A stretch of 46,423 bases of DNA from Trichoplax sp. H2 (taxonomy: Eukaryota; Placozoa; Uniplacotomia; Trichoplacea). A model generated the notes under the pieces. It was not told the DNA's origin. It saw only the letters and a list, made by a program, of their open reading frames with translations, and ran no database searches. The stretch's first letter is position 1. Each line of letters starts with the position of its first letter. The position numbers and the translations under genes are program-made. The stretch covers positions 1-46,423 of the forward strand of contig NOWV01000334.1 in NCBI GenBank assembly GCA_003344405.1, written 5' to 3'. Shown here one piece after another: positions 10,314-22,900 of this stretch.

Positions 10314-13300
10314 CTAGTATTTGCTATCGTATGCTATCTTAAAGTTTTCCTTTTCCATAAATTCTAAAATTGACTTTTGCATTGCACCATTCTTTGATGT
10401 CGTAACTCCGTAATTTTGAATTTGTTCCAGTAAATAGTAATACTTATATCTATCCCACTCTGATTGATATCGCTATTTAAATACAACTTATAAGCCACTT
10501 ATTACTTGTAATGCTGTACCTTGAAAAATTTGACGAGCTGCTATAGATAATGGAATTCCAACTGTCCACGCCATCGCTTCATGACGGTTGCTGCTGCCGT
10601 AGTTAGTTGCAGTAATATGTTTCATTTCCTAGGATAGTGATAAATTTTGTTGTTTAACGCATGGTAACTATTTTAAAAATTGCATAGCAGATATAGCGAA
10701 ATGCAATACTTTTTTCCGTTTGGCCATCCTACTCCAATATCAAGTCTTACAATTACAAGATCATTTTCTCCTTGCTGTATAAAATATATAGAACCATAAA
10801 TTAATCATATTGGTCCAACAGCTATGTTCTTGATTGCAACTGCGATTATATCATATACATATAACATAGCAGCCATTACGCAGATATTTATAGATCACCG
10901 GTTTTACTTTGTATTCTCACATTACTAACATGTAACTAATACAATAGGTTAAAGTTGTTTCTGAATGAGGGGAAGCCATTTGATAGTTTGCCTTGATTAG
11001 ACATAATATCACGATGCTTGCAATAAGTGCTAAGAGATGCTTCTCGAAATTATATTCGTTACCTAATCATCGCTAGCAGATACGCAAACTAAACTGTGCA
11101 TTAATATGCATTAAGATGTAGTATACTTTAAATTATCACTAATTTAGCGCGGTCCTACTAGTTACTTTTACTTTAGAAAGGATTTCATGAACTGTTTTTA
11201 CGATTGCTATTTATAAGGTCCTAGAATTGAACGACAGTAATGGTAGTATACGAACTAGTTATAGGTTTAACTATTAAAAGTAAATAATTGCGAATTAAAG
11301 GAATCAAATAAGCTAAAATATGGAATAAGTCTGTGCAGAACGTAGAATATACGGGATAATAAAGCTCTACAATGGCCCTAAAGGCTTCTAGTATATCACT
11401 GATACAATTAATAAGTCAAGCCATTATTGTTATAAAGTGTGATATTATTCATTATGGTAAGAGCTAAAGGGTTTTAATCCATAATTAAATTTTATCGAAT
11501 CAACTTACTAAAGGAAAAGGAATTGCCAAGCATCATAGACAAACTACTAATAATGCTACCAGTCTCTGTTTTTGGTACTAACTCATCCGATAATAAGCCA
11601 AGACTAAACATGCAAAATACTTATCAAGCTTCGGCATACAGATTATCAAATGCATGATATAAGTACTCACTGTGCTCATTTAGTGATTAGCGTCAGGTAT
11701 TTGACATACTCCATCATCGTCTGTAAACTGAAAGGAATTCCCAGATAGTTTACTGGATAGTTCTGCCATTAGATAATCTTCTGAAAGGTTGGAATTTAAA
11801 CCAAATGCTACTGCTATAAATTGACGCTAGAGCAAAATATATGAAAATTATTAAAGCAACCGTACAATATTCAGCGGTATGTTGAGACGTTGCTTTATCA
11901 TTTTAAAATCAGCCATAAGGGAATTACCCAGCTGATGTTTGGAGCAGTTTTACATACAAGCATATTTTATTCGTTGCTTAATAGACTCAATTTTAAGAGG
12001 GCAGATATCGCATCGCGAAAGCCCAACATGATAGTAATTACTCATTTTTTAAAATCAATCTCTAATTAATCGAAAGGTTACAGATTACATAAACCATACT
12101 TGAACTCTTCACCTTAAATCTAATAATTCGCGAACAAATTCGATTTAACTTTGAACGCTCAACCTGCTAAGTTAATTACCTTCAAAAGTTTAAAATCACT
12201 TGCAAACTTTGCATTGATCCTTAAGTTATTGACGATAAAATAGGTTTGTATTGATTCATATTATAAAATAAAGGGCGAATTACAGTTAATCAAGATAAAC
12301 TACTTTTGTCTTTCAAGAATAGTAGAAACTAGTAGTGAGCTATGGGTGATTTAAATATGATAGTTAAATTTGGATTACTTCTTGCCCATTATAATTATCA
12401 GCCATACATTAAGCTTGATAGATAGTTTTACCTAAATCCCATAAATTAAAGGAAGGAAAGTACAAAGTACTTTCTCTTCTTGAAAACTGCTGTAATATAC
12501 TCTCATTAAAATTTACTTCACGTATATAGTATTGGCACCTTACTCAGTACAAATTAGAACTATCTATTGATAAACGGTATATCCGTAAATGAATAGCTAC
12601 GGTAGGCCTCAGCATTTTTGAAGCTGACCTCCCATATTTCACTACAGTAAATCGATGGTTGAATAGAATTAGTTCTGAATAGCAATTTATTTCGGGCGTT
12701 ACTAGTGGGTCGAAGTTGTGCTAACATGAATTAGTACTGACAAATATCGAGTTAATTGTGCACAGTTGAAAGCAACAAAACATCTTTTATCATAACGATT
12801 TCACTCCAACCGAATCATAATGATTGAACTCATATTTGCATCATTAAACCTCAGAAAATTGAAGCGGACGTATTTATAAATGCACTGGTATACTTATCTA
12901 GCTATAAAATTCAGTTCTAATACGTCATCTTCCATTATCGGGAACATTAAAATAAATGCTTACATTTTGATTAAGTAATAACGTTATCAAATATATTAGC
13001 CTTACTTCATATACATTGCCGAATCTGAAATTTATTGACGTAAACTATATCAGCGTTTTACTTTCTTCAACCATACCATCAGTTCTTAGTAGTAAGAAAA
13101 CTGATTCTACAGACTTTGGCTGCAAGGGAGCTTACTAAACAGATATAAAGTTTGGAAGTAATTTGATGGATAATAACCATATTTTGCTTTCCTAATTTTC
13201 TTCTTTGGCATACAAACTACTAATATAAATTATTCTGTTAACCATCGTAGAATTGTTGTTGTGGCTTCTTTGTTCTAATTGCATTACAGCAACTCATGGG

Positions 13301-13535
13301 AAAATGAATTATATTCTATTCATTGATCCATATTAGGAAGTTGTTAAAACAGATTTCACTTCTATGTTAAACAGTATATAGGCAAAAAGTCGTTTATATC
13401 CTGAAATATTTGCATTTTTTCTTCTATAGAATAATATTTATACGTAAGACTTAGTAAATCTTCTACTATATGTTGATTGTTAATTCTTAGGGCTGCCCTA
13501 CCAATGCTGGTTACTGTTACAAAATTATCAAAATT
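10314..13535 (-). pseudogene. Saccharopine dehydrogenase / aminoadipate semialdehyde synthase relic
   Basis: In a working enzyme this domain releases glutamate and aminoadipate semialdehyde from saccharopine in lysine breakdown. Segments in translation order: about 13535-13455 (NFVTVTSIGRAALR), 13340-13243, 13130-13006, 12641-12544 (LFIYGYTVY), 12040-11970 (MLGFRDAISALLKL), 11931-11866, 11826-11710 (RQFIAVAFGLNSNLSEDYL), 11603-11509 (LGLLSDELVP), 10774-10710 (QGENDLVIVRLDIGVGWPNG), 10628-10506 (MAWTVGIPLSIAARQ) and 10442-10314 (NYGVTTSKNGAMQ, stop TAG). Order and spacing follow the C-terminal dehydrogenase half of yeast Lys9 and animal AASS. Damage: in-frame stops in segments 12641-12544, 13130-13006 and 13340-13243, TAA at the end of 12040-11970, and splice phases that do not fit around 10774-10710. 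The N-terminal reductase half is not found. A gene with unusual splicing is possible but less likely. Confidence 0.6.
10506..10628 (-). pseudogene. Best-preserved exon of the saccharopine dehydrogenase relic
   Basis: After an AG acceptor the exon reads 41 codons without a stop, including ATNYGSSNRHEAMAWTVGIP. The block AMA-TVG-P-A is the family's signature near the C-terminus. It ends at CAA before GTAATA, in phase 0 with the next exon (10442-10314), which then runs to a TAG stop. Confidence 0.7.
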
Positions 13536-14788
13536 ACTTTATTTTTTGTTCTAAAAATAACTTTTACGCCAACATCTACAATTTTACTTTAAACAGCAAA
13601 TATTACTGTCAAAATTACGACCTAGTCAATCATTCAACTACATTTCTTTCTTTTTGAATCACCAAAAACTAATTATTTGCTTCATCCTATGATGATGAAA
13701 TAATTATTTACATTAGATTTATTCCGAGATAAAAATAATACCGTTAATATGCTTTGATTTTGAGGTAATGAAAAGTAAGCCGCTATTACGTTGCTTTTTT
13801 AACAATAAAGTTATTTTGCTCTTATGTTACATTTACCTTATAATAACAACTCCTTCAGTTGGAAGGTTTGTTCCGTAATTTTTCTCGTAGACTTTCTTAA
13901 TTATAAATAGCAACTCCTACCGTCGTTTCTCAAGAAGTTTGATACCTTATTTAATATAAACAATGACTTATCTTTTCTGAAACACCTTAGCATCAGGATT
14001 CCTCATAAATATTGATTAAAATCTTTTCATATTCATGTTAGTATAAACAATAAATACTTTAAAAATAAGACAGATTAGAACCATTTATCTAATCCACGAT
14101 AATGAATTATAGAAGGAGTCACCAATAATAAGACTTTTTTAAAATCGAAATTAATTAGGTACTAAACGTGTATTGCGATGTAGTAATCAAATCTTAAGGT
14201 TTTGCAATGACACGGAAATCGAACGGTATAGAGCTGAATTTTATCTCTACTAACCATTGCCGTCGTGCGTAAATAGTTTTCAGTTATTCTCATGCGTGGC
14301 TTAGATATAACAAAATTCTTTATTTATCTTGGCTGCTATGAACTAAGATATAATTATCTTATTACTTTCTATACGATATAGCAAACAATACCAAATATGA
14401 TTGTTAAGTTATCTATAATTATAAAGGTTACATTAGAATTACTATTGCTCATGCTTAAAGGCTGCAATTCAAAACAGCATGACCACATTGTATTAGCCAG
14501 ATAACAATATATATGCTACAGGGAATTACAGTAAATTTTGTTTTATTCTTAAAATGGAAGTTATTAATCTTCTTTATACTGTACTGTTGGCCAAAACCGT
14601 ATGGCTTGTACTGATGTTCGGAATATAGATTAGATTACTCTTATAAATAAATTATATATTTATTATCTTTTCATCTATTTATGCTATTAGTTTGTGCCCG
14701 GCACTGACTAGTTTAATTATTGAATTAGAATAAATATGATTAATTTAATATTTTTTATGCGAAGAAAGCTTCATTTTGCTTGGGCGTC

Positions 14789-14893
14789 TATTCGAAGAAC
14801 TCACTCATTGCTATTCTCGCCCAAATCGGCCTGCTTAAACTAGTAGAGCTGGCTGATTTGGGTAAGAATAGCAATTAGTGAGTTCTTTGAATA
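14789..14893 (+). ncRNA. 105-nt hairpin, possible microRNA precursor or miniature transposon remnant
   Basis: Arms of 47 nt (14789-14835 and 14847-14893) pair around an 11-nt loop. There are 41 Watson-Crick pairs, three G:U pairs and three mismatches. All three G:U pairs form only in RNA from the plus strand, where the minus strand would have C-A mismatches. This hints that plus-strand RNA has been kept foldable. The stem is longer than a usual animal pre-miRNA, so a miniature element is the main alternative. I recognise no known microRNA in it. Confidence 0.35.
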
Positions 14894-16580
14894 AAGTTTT
14901 TTGTAGATTAACTAGGTTTAGTATAGCAGAACTATTGATTGTAAGACTTTTAAAAGGATAGATTTAGGCTTTGGTAATATGATATTCCTACCACATCTTT
15001 TGACAGATAAAGGTACAATCCGAAAATACTACTAAAAGCATGCGCTCTTATATTTATCTAGTAAGCTTATCAAGATACTTTACGACACCATATTCTATAA
15101 TAGTGCTATTCCCTACCACCAAAGATGATGCGATCACTTTTTATAATCTTAAAAATTTTATTGGGCATGTTATGTATGTATAGCAGAGTTGATATGGTAT
15201 TGTGCAAGATAATGTATCTTTGGGTCATTGTTCTTATTTGCGAAATAAATCAGTTTACACAGAAGTTTTATTTCTAGAATTAAGTGTACTAAATATAGTA
15301 TATTAGTGGCCATAATTGAACGCAAAAAATTTCATGTTTTATTTCATGATATGGCTTGTTTTTTGAAATTATAGAAGAAAAATTGCATCGACGTCGATTT
15401 GAGAATTTTAAAATTTAGTATTTTACACATGCATAAACAAGTATATAAACCAGTCATTTGGAGGCGGAAATTTAATTTAAAATTACAAAGCCAAACAAAC
15501 GAACCTTCAATCATCGAATTTTGATGAGTTACACCCTCTACTTATGCCAACATTTTGCAAAGTAAAGATATATTCAAAAATTATTAATTATCGTAACGCT
15601 AATTAAAGCTTCAAAACCGAAATCGAATCTTTAAAATTGTTATCCTATATATGAAAATAATTGTCATTTTGTTTTACTCATTAAGCTTTGCTTTGAAATT
15701 AATAATTTGACTGCTAAAAACAAAATTCATAGACGTTAATAATTTAGCTTCAATATAAACAATAAGCCAGATTATAAAACTCCAAGAATAAGCCTTAAAG
15801 CTTTTTCGTGACGTATAGCCAGTATTTGGATAGAAATATAGCCAATAGTCATATTTCTGTGTCTGCAATCTTTGATTTTGGCGATATAATAATTAATTTT
15901 TATTTTATAACATAACTCTACAAGCAAATTTTTTAATGGTACCCTGTTATAAGTAGGTGTTATTTATTTATTAGGAAAGAGTGTAACTAGGTAATGAACT
16001 TCCGGCTAGAAAAAACTTCAAAAATTTATTCGTATTAGTAAATCTTTAGTACCATCTAGTGCTTAAACTTGGCTTATCATTATTGGTAGATGAATAACTG
16101 ATAATAACTTTTTATTGGCTTTCTAGGAACCATAGACATATTTGTAAGCAAGTCTACGAAGTATAATAATTCAGTCGTTGTTGACAGTGAGACAGTAGTT
16201 TGACACTTTGGCTCACTAATTAAAATTACTCGGGATATTCTTCAGGAGTCGTTTTGTTCAAAATGGTCTCATGACGACAATTAACATAGAATTGATAGGT
16301 AGCCATACCTATGCAATGCACGAAGTAACATTGCATAAGTTGATGAAGCGATTTTTGTCTAAATTAAACACGTCATCCAACGATATTTTTCTAAAGTAAT
16401 CATTTTTATAGTGATTTTTATTGTACCTACTAAATATTGTACTAAACTACTGTAAAATTCAAGAGTTTGGTGACTAATTCGTATAAGCGAAGTGACCAAG
16501 GTCAAATTAATAACAACGCGAATTTTAAAATCTTTTGTGATTTGCATTATTGAATAGTTTTTAATAGACTACTAGATGAT

Positions 16581-16609
16581 TTACTGGAATAATAATCCTA
16601 TTCCAGTAA
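16581..16609. repeat. Small perfect hairpin upstream of the LRR gene
   Basis: TTACTGGAATA and TATTCCAGTAA form an 11-bp stem with a 7-nt loop, about 125 bp upstream of the TATA box. Role unknown. Confidence 0.45.
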
Positions 16610-16733
16610 TTATAATTATCCATAAATTTGATCGTGTCAGAGATTATGCAGGTGATAAAATTCTCAAGAACATTTATTGTTATATCGCGAGTACAACACT
16701 TGTAATTAAAGTTACGTCATCGTAAAGAAAATC

Positions 16734-16741
16734 TATATAAA
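16734..16741 (+). promoter_or_regulatory. TATA box of the LDLa-LRR gene
   Basis: TATATAAA, 58 bp upstream of the ATG at 16799. A CRE-like TTACGTCA lies just upstream at about 16712-16719. Spacing fits a short 5' UTR and supports 16799 as the start. Confidence 0.6.
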
Positions 16742-16798
16742 CAAATAGAAAGAGAGAAATAATCAGTTTATTCAAACGACTGATTTACTTGGTCAAAT

Positions 16799-16907
16799 AT
16801 GACAAAAAATGGAAAAGTGCTTATTGCTTTTTTAGGAGTTTTATCTTCTATAATATTCGTTTCAGGCATGTTGAAAGTAAAAAATATAGAACTATCATTA
16901 CTTTCTC
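16799..16907 (+). CDS. Signal-peptide exon of the LDLa-LRR gene
   Basis: ATG at 16799 opens MTKNGKVLIAFLGVLSSI, followed by IFVSG: a lysine-bearing start, a hydrophobic core and a small-residue end, as in a secretory signal. The 3' border is uncertain. A GTATAG donor after 16907 gives phase 1, which fits the LDLa exon. A GTAAAA donor after 16876 gives phase 0 and would need the later acceptor at 17059. Confidence 0.65.
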
Positions 16908-19900
16908 GTATAGTTGCACGAATTACGCATTTATATTGTATCTACCGTCGAATTTTTAACTAATGTTCTCTATCGCTGAAATCTGCACATATCAGTTCAT
17001 GTTTGTTGTTAAAATTTTCTTATCATGCTATGGACTATTATTCTGCAGGAGTTGATAAGTTGAGATGTGGTACTTCCAAAGAGCAGGTTGATGTAGGAAA
17101 ACTTTGCAATTGCAAAATAGATTGCAGGAACCGATATGATGAAGCTGGCTGCGGTAAGCATTCGTATCTGCTATATCATCAACAAAAATTGGATTTGTGA
17201 TATTATTTTAATTTATTATCTAGAGTACGTACCTTACTACGTCTGATAATACTGATTTAGTCTCAAATATAAAAAAAATATTATATTAAGCATCTATATG
17301 AAACAATTTTTAACTCAACTAATTTCTAACCACTAATGAGGCACATAAGATAGATTAGCATAAATTAGAGCATTGGACTAACTATTCATTAAGTACATGA
17401 TATATTAAGGCAATATTGCCGTCCGGTAAGCTGGATAAAGCCATTGAGCGAGTAAAATATTACCCCTATCAAGATGAATTTAATGAATGCTACTTGCTGC
17501 ATCTCCTTAACAAGCTCTTAATGATTATATTTTGAAGGCTTTGAAGTTTATCAGGGTCTAGTGAAATCAAAAAATCGATTATGCCTCCGATGACATAATA
17601 TATAGTATCATAATATTACATCAGAATTTGTTTACATGCTGCTAGCTTAAAAATCAAGCAATACCTACGTCAACAAATGCTTCATAAATTCCAACAAGCC
17701 GCTTTGTAAAATGCGATGATACTTAGATTTCTGTGCTTAACAATTTAGATCAACATCGTTCATAAGGCATAATAAATAGATTTTACTAGAGTACATTGCG
17801 AAGAACTCCGATAGAACTTAAATTGCCTTTATCAGCATCGACAGTACTCTTAAAAAGCTTATGTTATTGTGTTTTTACAAAATTTCTATGTTTGATAAAA
17901 TGCTAATGAATGTTTGTAGTAAAAATTACAATTGCTAAAGACAATATCTTCATTACGTAACTTAAATTATAAACATTATTCTAGTTACAAATGGGGACGA
18001 TTTCAAGCGAAGGAATAGTCAGAAATTTATGAAATACTAACTTTACTAGTCTTCATTAAACAATTTCGAAGATTAAAGTGGGCAATCTGTAGAATACTAG
18101 ATTCACAATCATCTTCAAGCTCTTGAATTTCTCTATGACAGTTCAACATCGCGACTTTCTAATAACAATATAACCATTATATAGAAATATACAGTACTAT
18201 CGATGAAACTCTCGCACATTATAAGGTTTGATTAAGAGTACATGAGATTCGTATATTTCTATTTCAGACACAGCAATTACTAAGTGCAGAACATGTTAAT
18301 AAGCACAATCAATTGAAGGCACACATATAACACTGTAACTCGCTAATAGTTGATAAAGAAATAGACTCGAAACCTGGTAGTGTATTGCAATTCTTAGAAC
18401 TGATCCTACGATTTAGTTAAAGCTGGCTGAGAATCTTTCAATTATCTGCGTAATGCAACAAATTAAGGGTGGTTTAATAAGCAAGAATCCTTACGGAATT
18501 TGAGAAATGTACTCTATACGGCCATGGTAGATTTCTCACGATTTATTTCATCGCAAAACTGTACCTTCGAGCTTTACATAGTTTACGGACTCCTGTCAGT
18601 TATACTTTTAGAATAAGCAAGAAATGTGACTAAATTAATTAAGAAGACCAACAATAGAGTTCTCAATGTAAAATGACCCATAACCTTCTGCAATTAAATA
18701 CATAGCGCTTACTGTACTCTGCAGTTTCTTGAGTTCTATCGACGTACGTTATGTGTGCACTTTAATCAATTTGTAAAATTATCTTACTGATTATAATTAT
18801 TGTTACGAAGGTCCAGTTTATGAAATGCCTTCAACGATAAGTCGTTGAAATATCTAGTAATAGATCAATACCAAGTAAATAAGTTCGTAGCAGTATAGTC
18901 AAGCAGCATCTTTCCTTAGATTAAAAAAATGCTTCACAGAGTTTATACCCTCAATTTTAAATTTGCGCTTACTAAAATGATACCTTACTAATTATCAACA
19001 TGAATACAGGACAAGAAATATTATGTAAAGTGCAGTTTTAGTAGACTAGTTTCAAAGATTTACTTTCTGTGTCCGATGGAGTCAGTATAAGCATAGTTAG
19101 CATTTACAAATCTCCTAATTATCTTTTCCATTTAGTACCATTGGATGTTGCAGCACTTAACAACTCTGCGATGATTAACATTCAAGAACCAGGCATAGGT
19201 CATAGCAATCAGTTCCTATACAATAAAGGTAAATGCATAGTAAACAAATCTACGTAATAATATTAGAACTTATATATTTTGATGATTAATCTGTAATATA
19301 TGAGTATCTTTATCATCTACAGTTTGTAGGCCAACTACATGTTCTTTATGGGGAAATTCTAAGCCAAAGAATATTTCGAAAACAGAAGACAGCTGCTGTA
19401 AGTCGCTACGTAATCTATTATTATGAAAAGGATTTCATTCTATCTTTAATATTAAATTTTTTGTCTTTTTGCCTGACCATATAGAATATCGTGTATAGCG
19501 TTGAAATTATAATTATTCACACTAATTTCATCATTATTTAGCATTATTAACACTTATAGTGAATGGGTTTTTAACCCTATGTTTACAGTTCGACAGTTTA
19601 AAAATTCTAAGCTGTTAAATGGGAGTAAACCTTCAGTATATCACAATTAGTCAACACGGTATTATTGACTTACATGAACGTTTATTGTATTTATCGTTGA
19701 AGAAGAATTCGATTACTTTCCATCATAAGAACAGTTGAAAGTGATTAGGATAAACCAGATAATCACTTAAATTTTACGATAACATTTCTATATGATTAAT
19801 ACAAATTACATTCAAAGATTTATCGACAGCGGAGTCATATATCACATTCGTTCATTGCTTAGTAACAATATTTAATGTAGTTTTCGGATGCAGCTTTACG

Positions 19901-22900
19901 TAATGCACAGTGCAATTACGATTAAATCGCTTCGTTATATTAGCCACAATCAACACTTACTTTGTTAAGACATACAGTTCTGCGCTATAAGAATTAGAGT
20001 TTAACGTAAAATACGAGGCGTCTCAGCCTTTATGTTGTCTGCTAATAGAGAAAAAAGTGTTTCTGATACACTAGATATTGCTCTCTGATGCGTCGTTGAG
20101 GGAATCGATTTATTGATCGTACATTACGTTATCTTGTTGCGAAGCTGATTTATTGCAAATTAATATAATAGTCAATGCAAAACTACTAATGCAAAGAGTA
20201 GGTATACGGTGTACTCTTAATTTACTACCTTAATCGACTAAACCTTCAATAAAATGGCAAGAATAAGGATTAAATACAATTTGTAGTAAAACTGAAGCTT
20301 CTTCACCAATTCTCTGTATTCCATGGTTTCTGCACAACCAAATTACGTACTACATCGCCTTTTATATACTTTACAGTTGGTAATGTTATACTATTAGAAT
20401 GTGTTTGCGTAGTCCTAAGAACACTTTAAAATTGCACGTTAGATTGTAAGATTCTAAATGCATTAAGTCAACTAAAGAGTGATCAAGTCTAGTGTGGATG
20501 AATTCTTATGGCAGAATAGATTTATTAACAAGCTATTTGAGAAAAGGATTTCTAAGTACGATTTAGCTAACATAGCACGGCGACTTTATTTCCTGTAAAT
20601 AGTTCGAGCTAAATATATTAAAGAGATACAGTTAGGAGCCTATGTTTTGTTCAAGCTCCGGTTGCATTAGAATCTGGAAAGCAATTATTTAGTACTCTAT
20701 TATTCTAATGTTCTCTACGATAAGACTTAAGTAAATTCTATCAGAATTCTATCGCAGTCTTCTTCTTTCAGAAAACTACCATGCTTCTTTATTAAATTAA
20801 TTTGATAATTTCATGCAGCTCTTTAACAATTAAGTATATTAAAAAGCGAATCTCATGCTGCAATAATTTCTGTCAGTAAACTTAACATACGTGATGAGAT
20901 ACTAATAAAATATATTCCTAAAATTCACATTTCATTTCCCTTATGTAATTCCGCAAAAAATCGAATGCTTAAAAATAAAAATATTAAGACAATATAATAA
21001 TGATAAAGTACAACGCGGATAAAAAAGATCAAGTTGGCATTATGCTTTTTTACGAAATAATATCTATTGTATGCAACTAACGAAATTAGTTGCAGTCACA
21101 GACATTTATTCTATGATTAATAATGCTTATTACTACTGTACTCCGATGTAATCCATACAGTACAGGTATTTTTTTCTGTAATACTATCTTATCAAGAATT
21201 CGAAAAGGTTTCATTCATTATGTGTGCAATATTTGCAATTTATAAATCCGAATTATATAGACCAACTTCCATGCATTAAAGGATGTGCTTGCAATGATGT
21301 CAAGTTAAATTGTCAAAATAGGAAAATGTATCAGTTTCCTAGAAAATGGATTGTTCCTTATCAACTTGTGTAAGTTGATCAAATATTTCTATCATAAAAG
21401 ACCGTACTCTACTTTGGCTATTTAAATTAAAAAGTGCAATGAAAAATATCATTAATTGATTTACAGGTGATTATCAATTAGTACTACGGTGGCTTTATGC
21501 TTCAGTCTTACGCCAGCTAAATAGATAGTTTAATTAATTGAAGAACAATAAAGTTGCTTGCACAATAATTTGAATTTCTGATGACTTAGAGCATTGGAAA
21601 CAGATTCTATATCGAGGAACCATACTTTCTCATAGTTCATTTATCGACATGATTAGCTGACCACTCATTCACATGTAACAGCCATAGAACGATAGTATAA
21701 CTTTCTAGAATTACCAAACGATCAAGTAGTTAGAAAAAATAAATTAATATGCACCAGGTTGATAGATTATCAAGTTTCCAACAAGGTATCGAGTTTCATA
21801 CAATTTGATTTGGTTTCAGAAAATGTTACCTGCCGGAATAAGCTACTTAAAATATCGTAATGAATTAGAATATTGTAGAATGACTAAATATCTTGCTATA
21901 ACCTAAAATCTATGAAAAGTTCACTAAAATATTAGGATTCGTACGCCTTGTGATTATTTAATTACAGTAGCGATAGCCAGATAGAACAAACTGCTTTAAA
22001 CTAGTGCTAAATTTAGATCTCGAAATACTATACAGTTCTTGACATTGTCAATGGAAATGCAAACATGTTCACATACGTTCAAGTTATTAATTACCGATAC
22101 TAAAATACTCGTAAATGTCTACCACTATTTAGAATGTTAAGGTCGAATCATTTTAAGAAATTTCCTATCGATACATCAATTTTGCAGCCTTGGATATACG
22201 CAATGTAAGTTGCCTACTTTAATTATTACATTTAAGTGATTGACATCTTTTACTGCATTTCTTAAAACTAGATTGCTGTTAAGGCATAATAAATACAATG
22301 TTGCTGGGTACCTTTGACTATTAATTTTAATAATTATAAAAATACCTAAAAAGCTTCATTACTAGCTGAAAGGATTATTAATACTGTTACTGTTAAAGCT
22401 ACGATTCGCGAATGGTGCTAGTTTGGTTATATTAGATAAATATACAGATCACTTTATTTAGTACTTAAAGAATTACAATCAAATAACTTGTAACAATAGA
22501 TAACGTAGGTCCGATAAAGCCTGGGAAGTAAATTCTTCTTTAATTTACGATCTGCAATAGATCACCAACGATTGCTCTAGCCTATAATTAACAAATATTT
22601 TATTAATTATAGGTCTAAATTTTAAGATCAACACGGTCACACTATTACAACAGTACTCAGCACAGACTACTGCAGTAATAAATATAAACTAAAGCATAGC
22701 TTTATATAGGCGCACTCTTTCTATCGGTTAATGAGCTTCTGCGCGGACTAATAATACCTGTTAGCCAAACAGAGCTCAGAACTTCAGGACAATCTAACAA
22801 TAAGAATATCTATGGGTTATACTGTCCTTACTCCTCAGATAGATTTACGAGGCCTGAACAGTTAAACTCAAGTGAAGAAAAACACGAATATTTGTACATC

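Larger units (their letters stand above)
13540..16730. other. Non-coding region upstream of the LRR gene
   Basis: AT-rich DNA with no confident exon on either strand. It contains the strong hairpin at 14789-14893 and a small 11-bp hairpin at 16581-16609. Further decayed upstream exons of the saccharopine dehydrogenase relic may lie in 13540-14400, but I could not support any. Confidence 0.4.
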
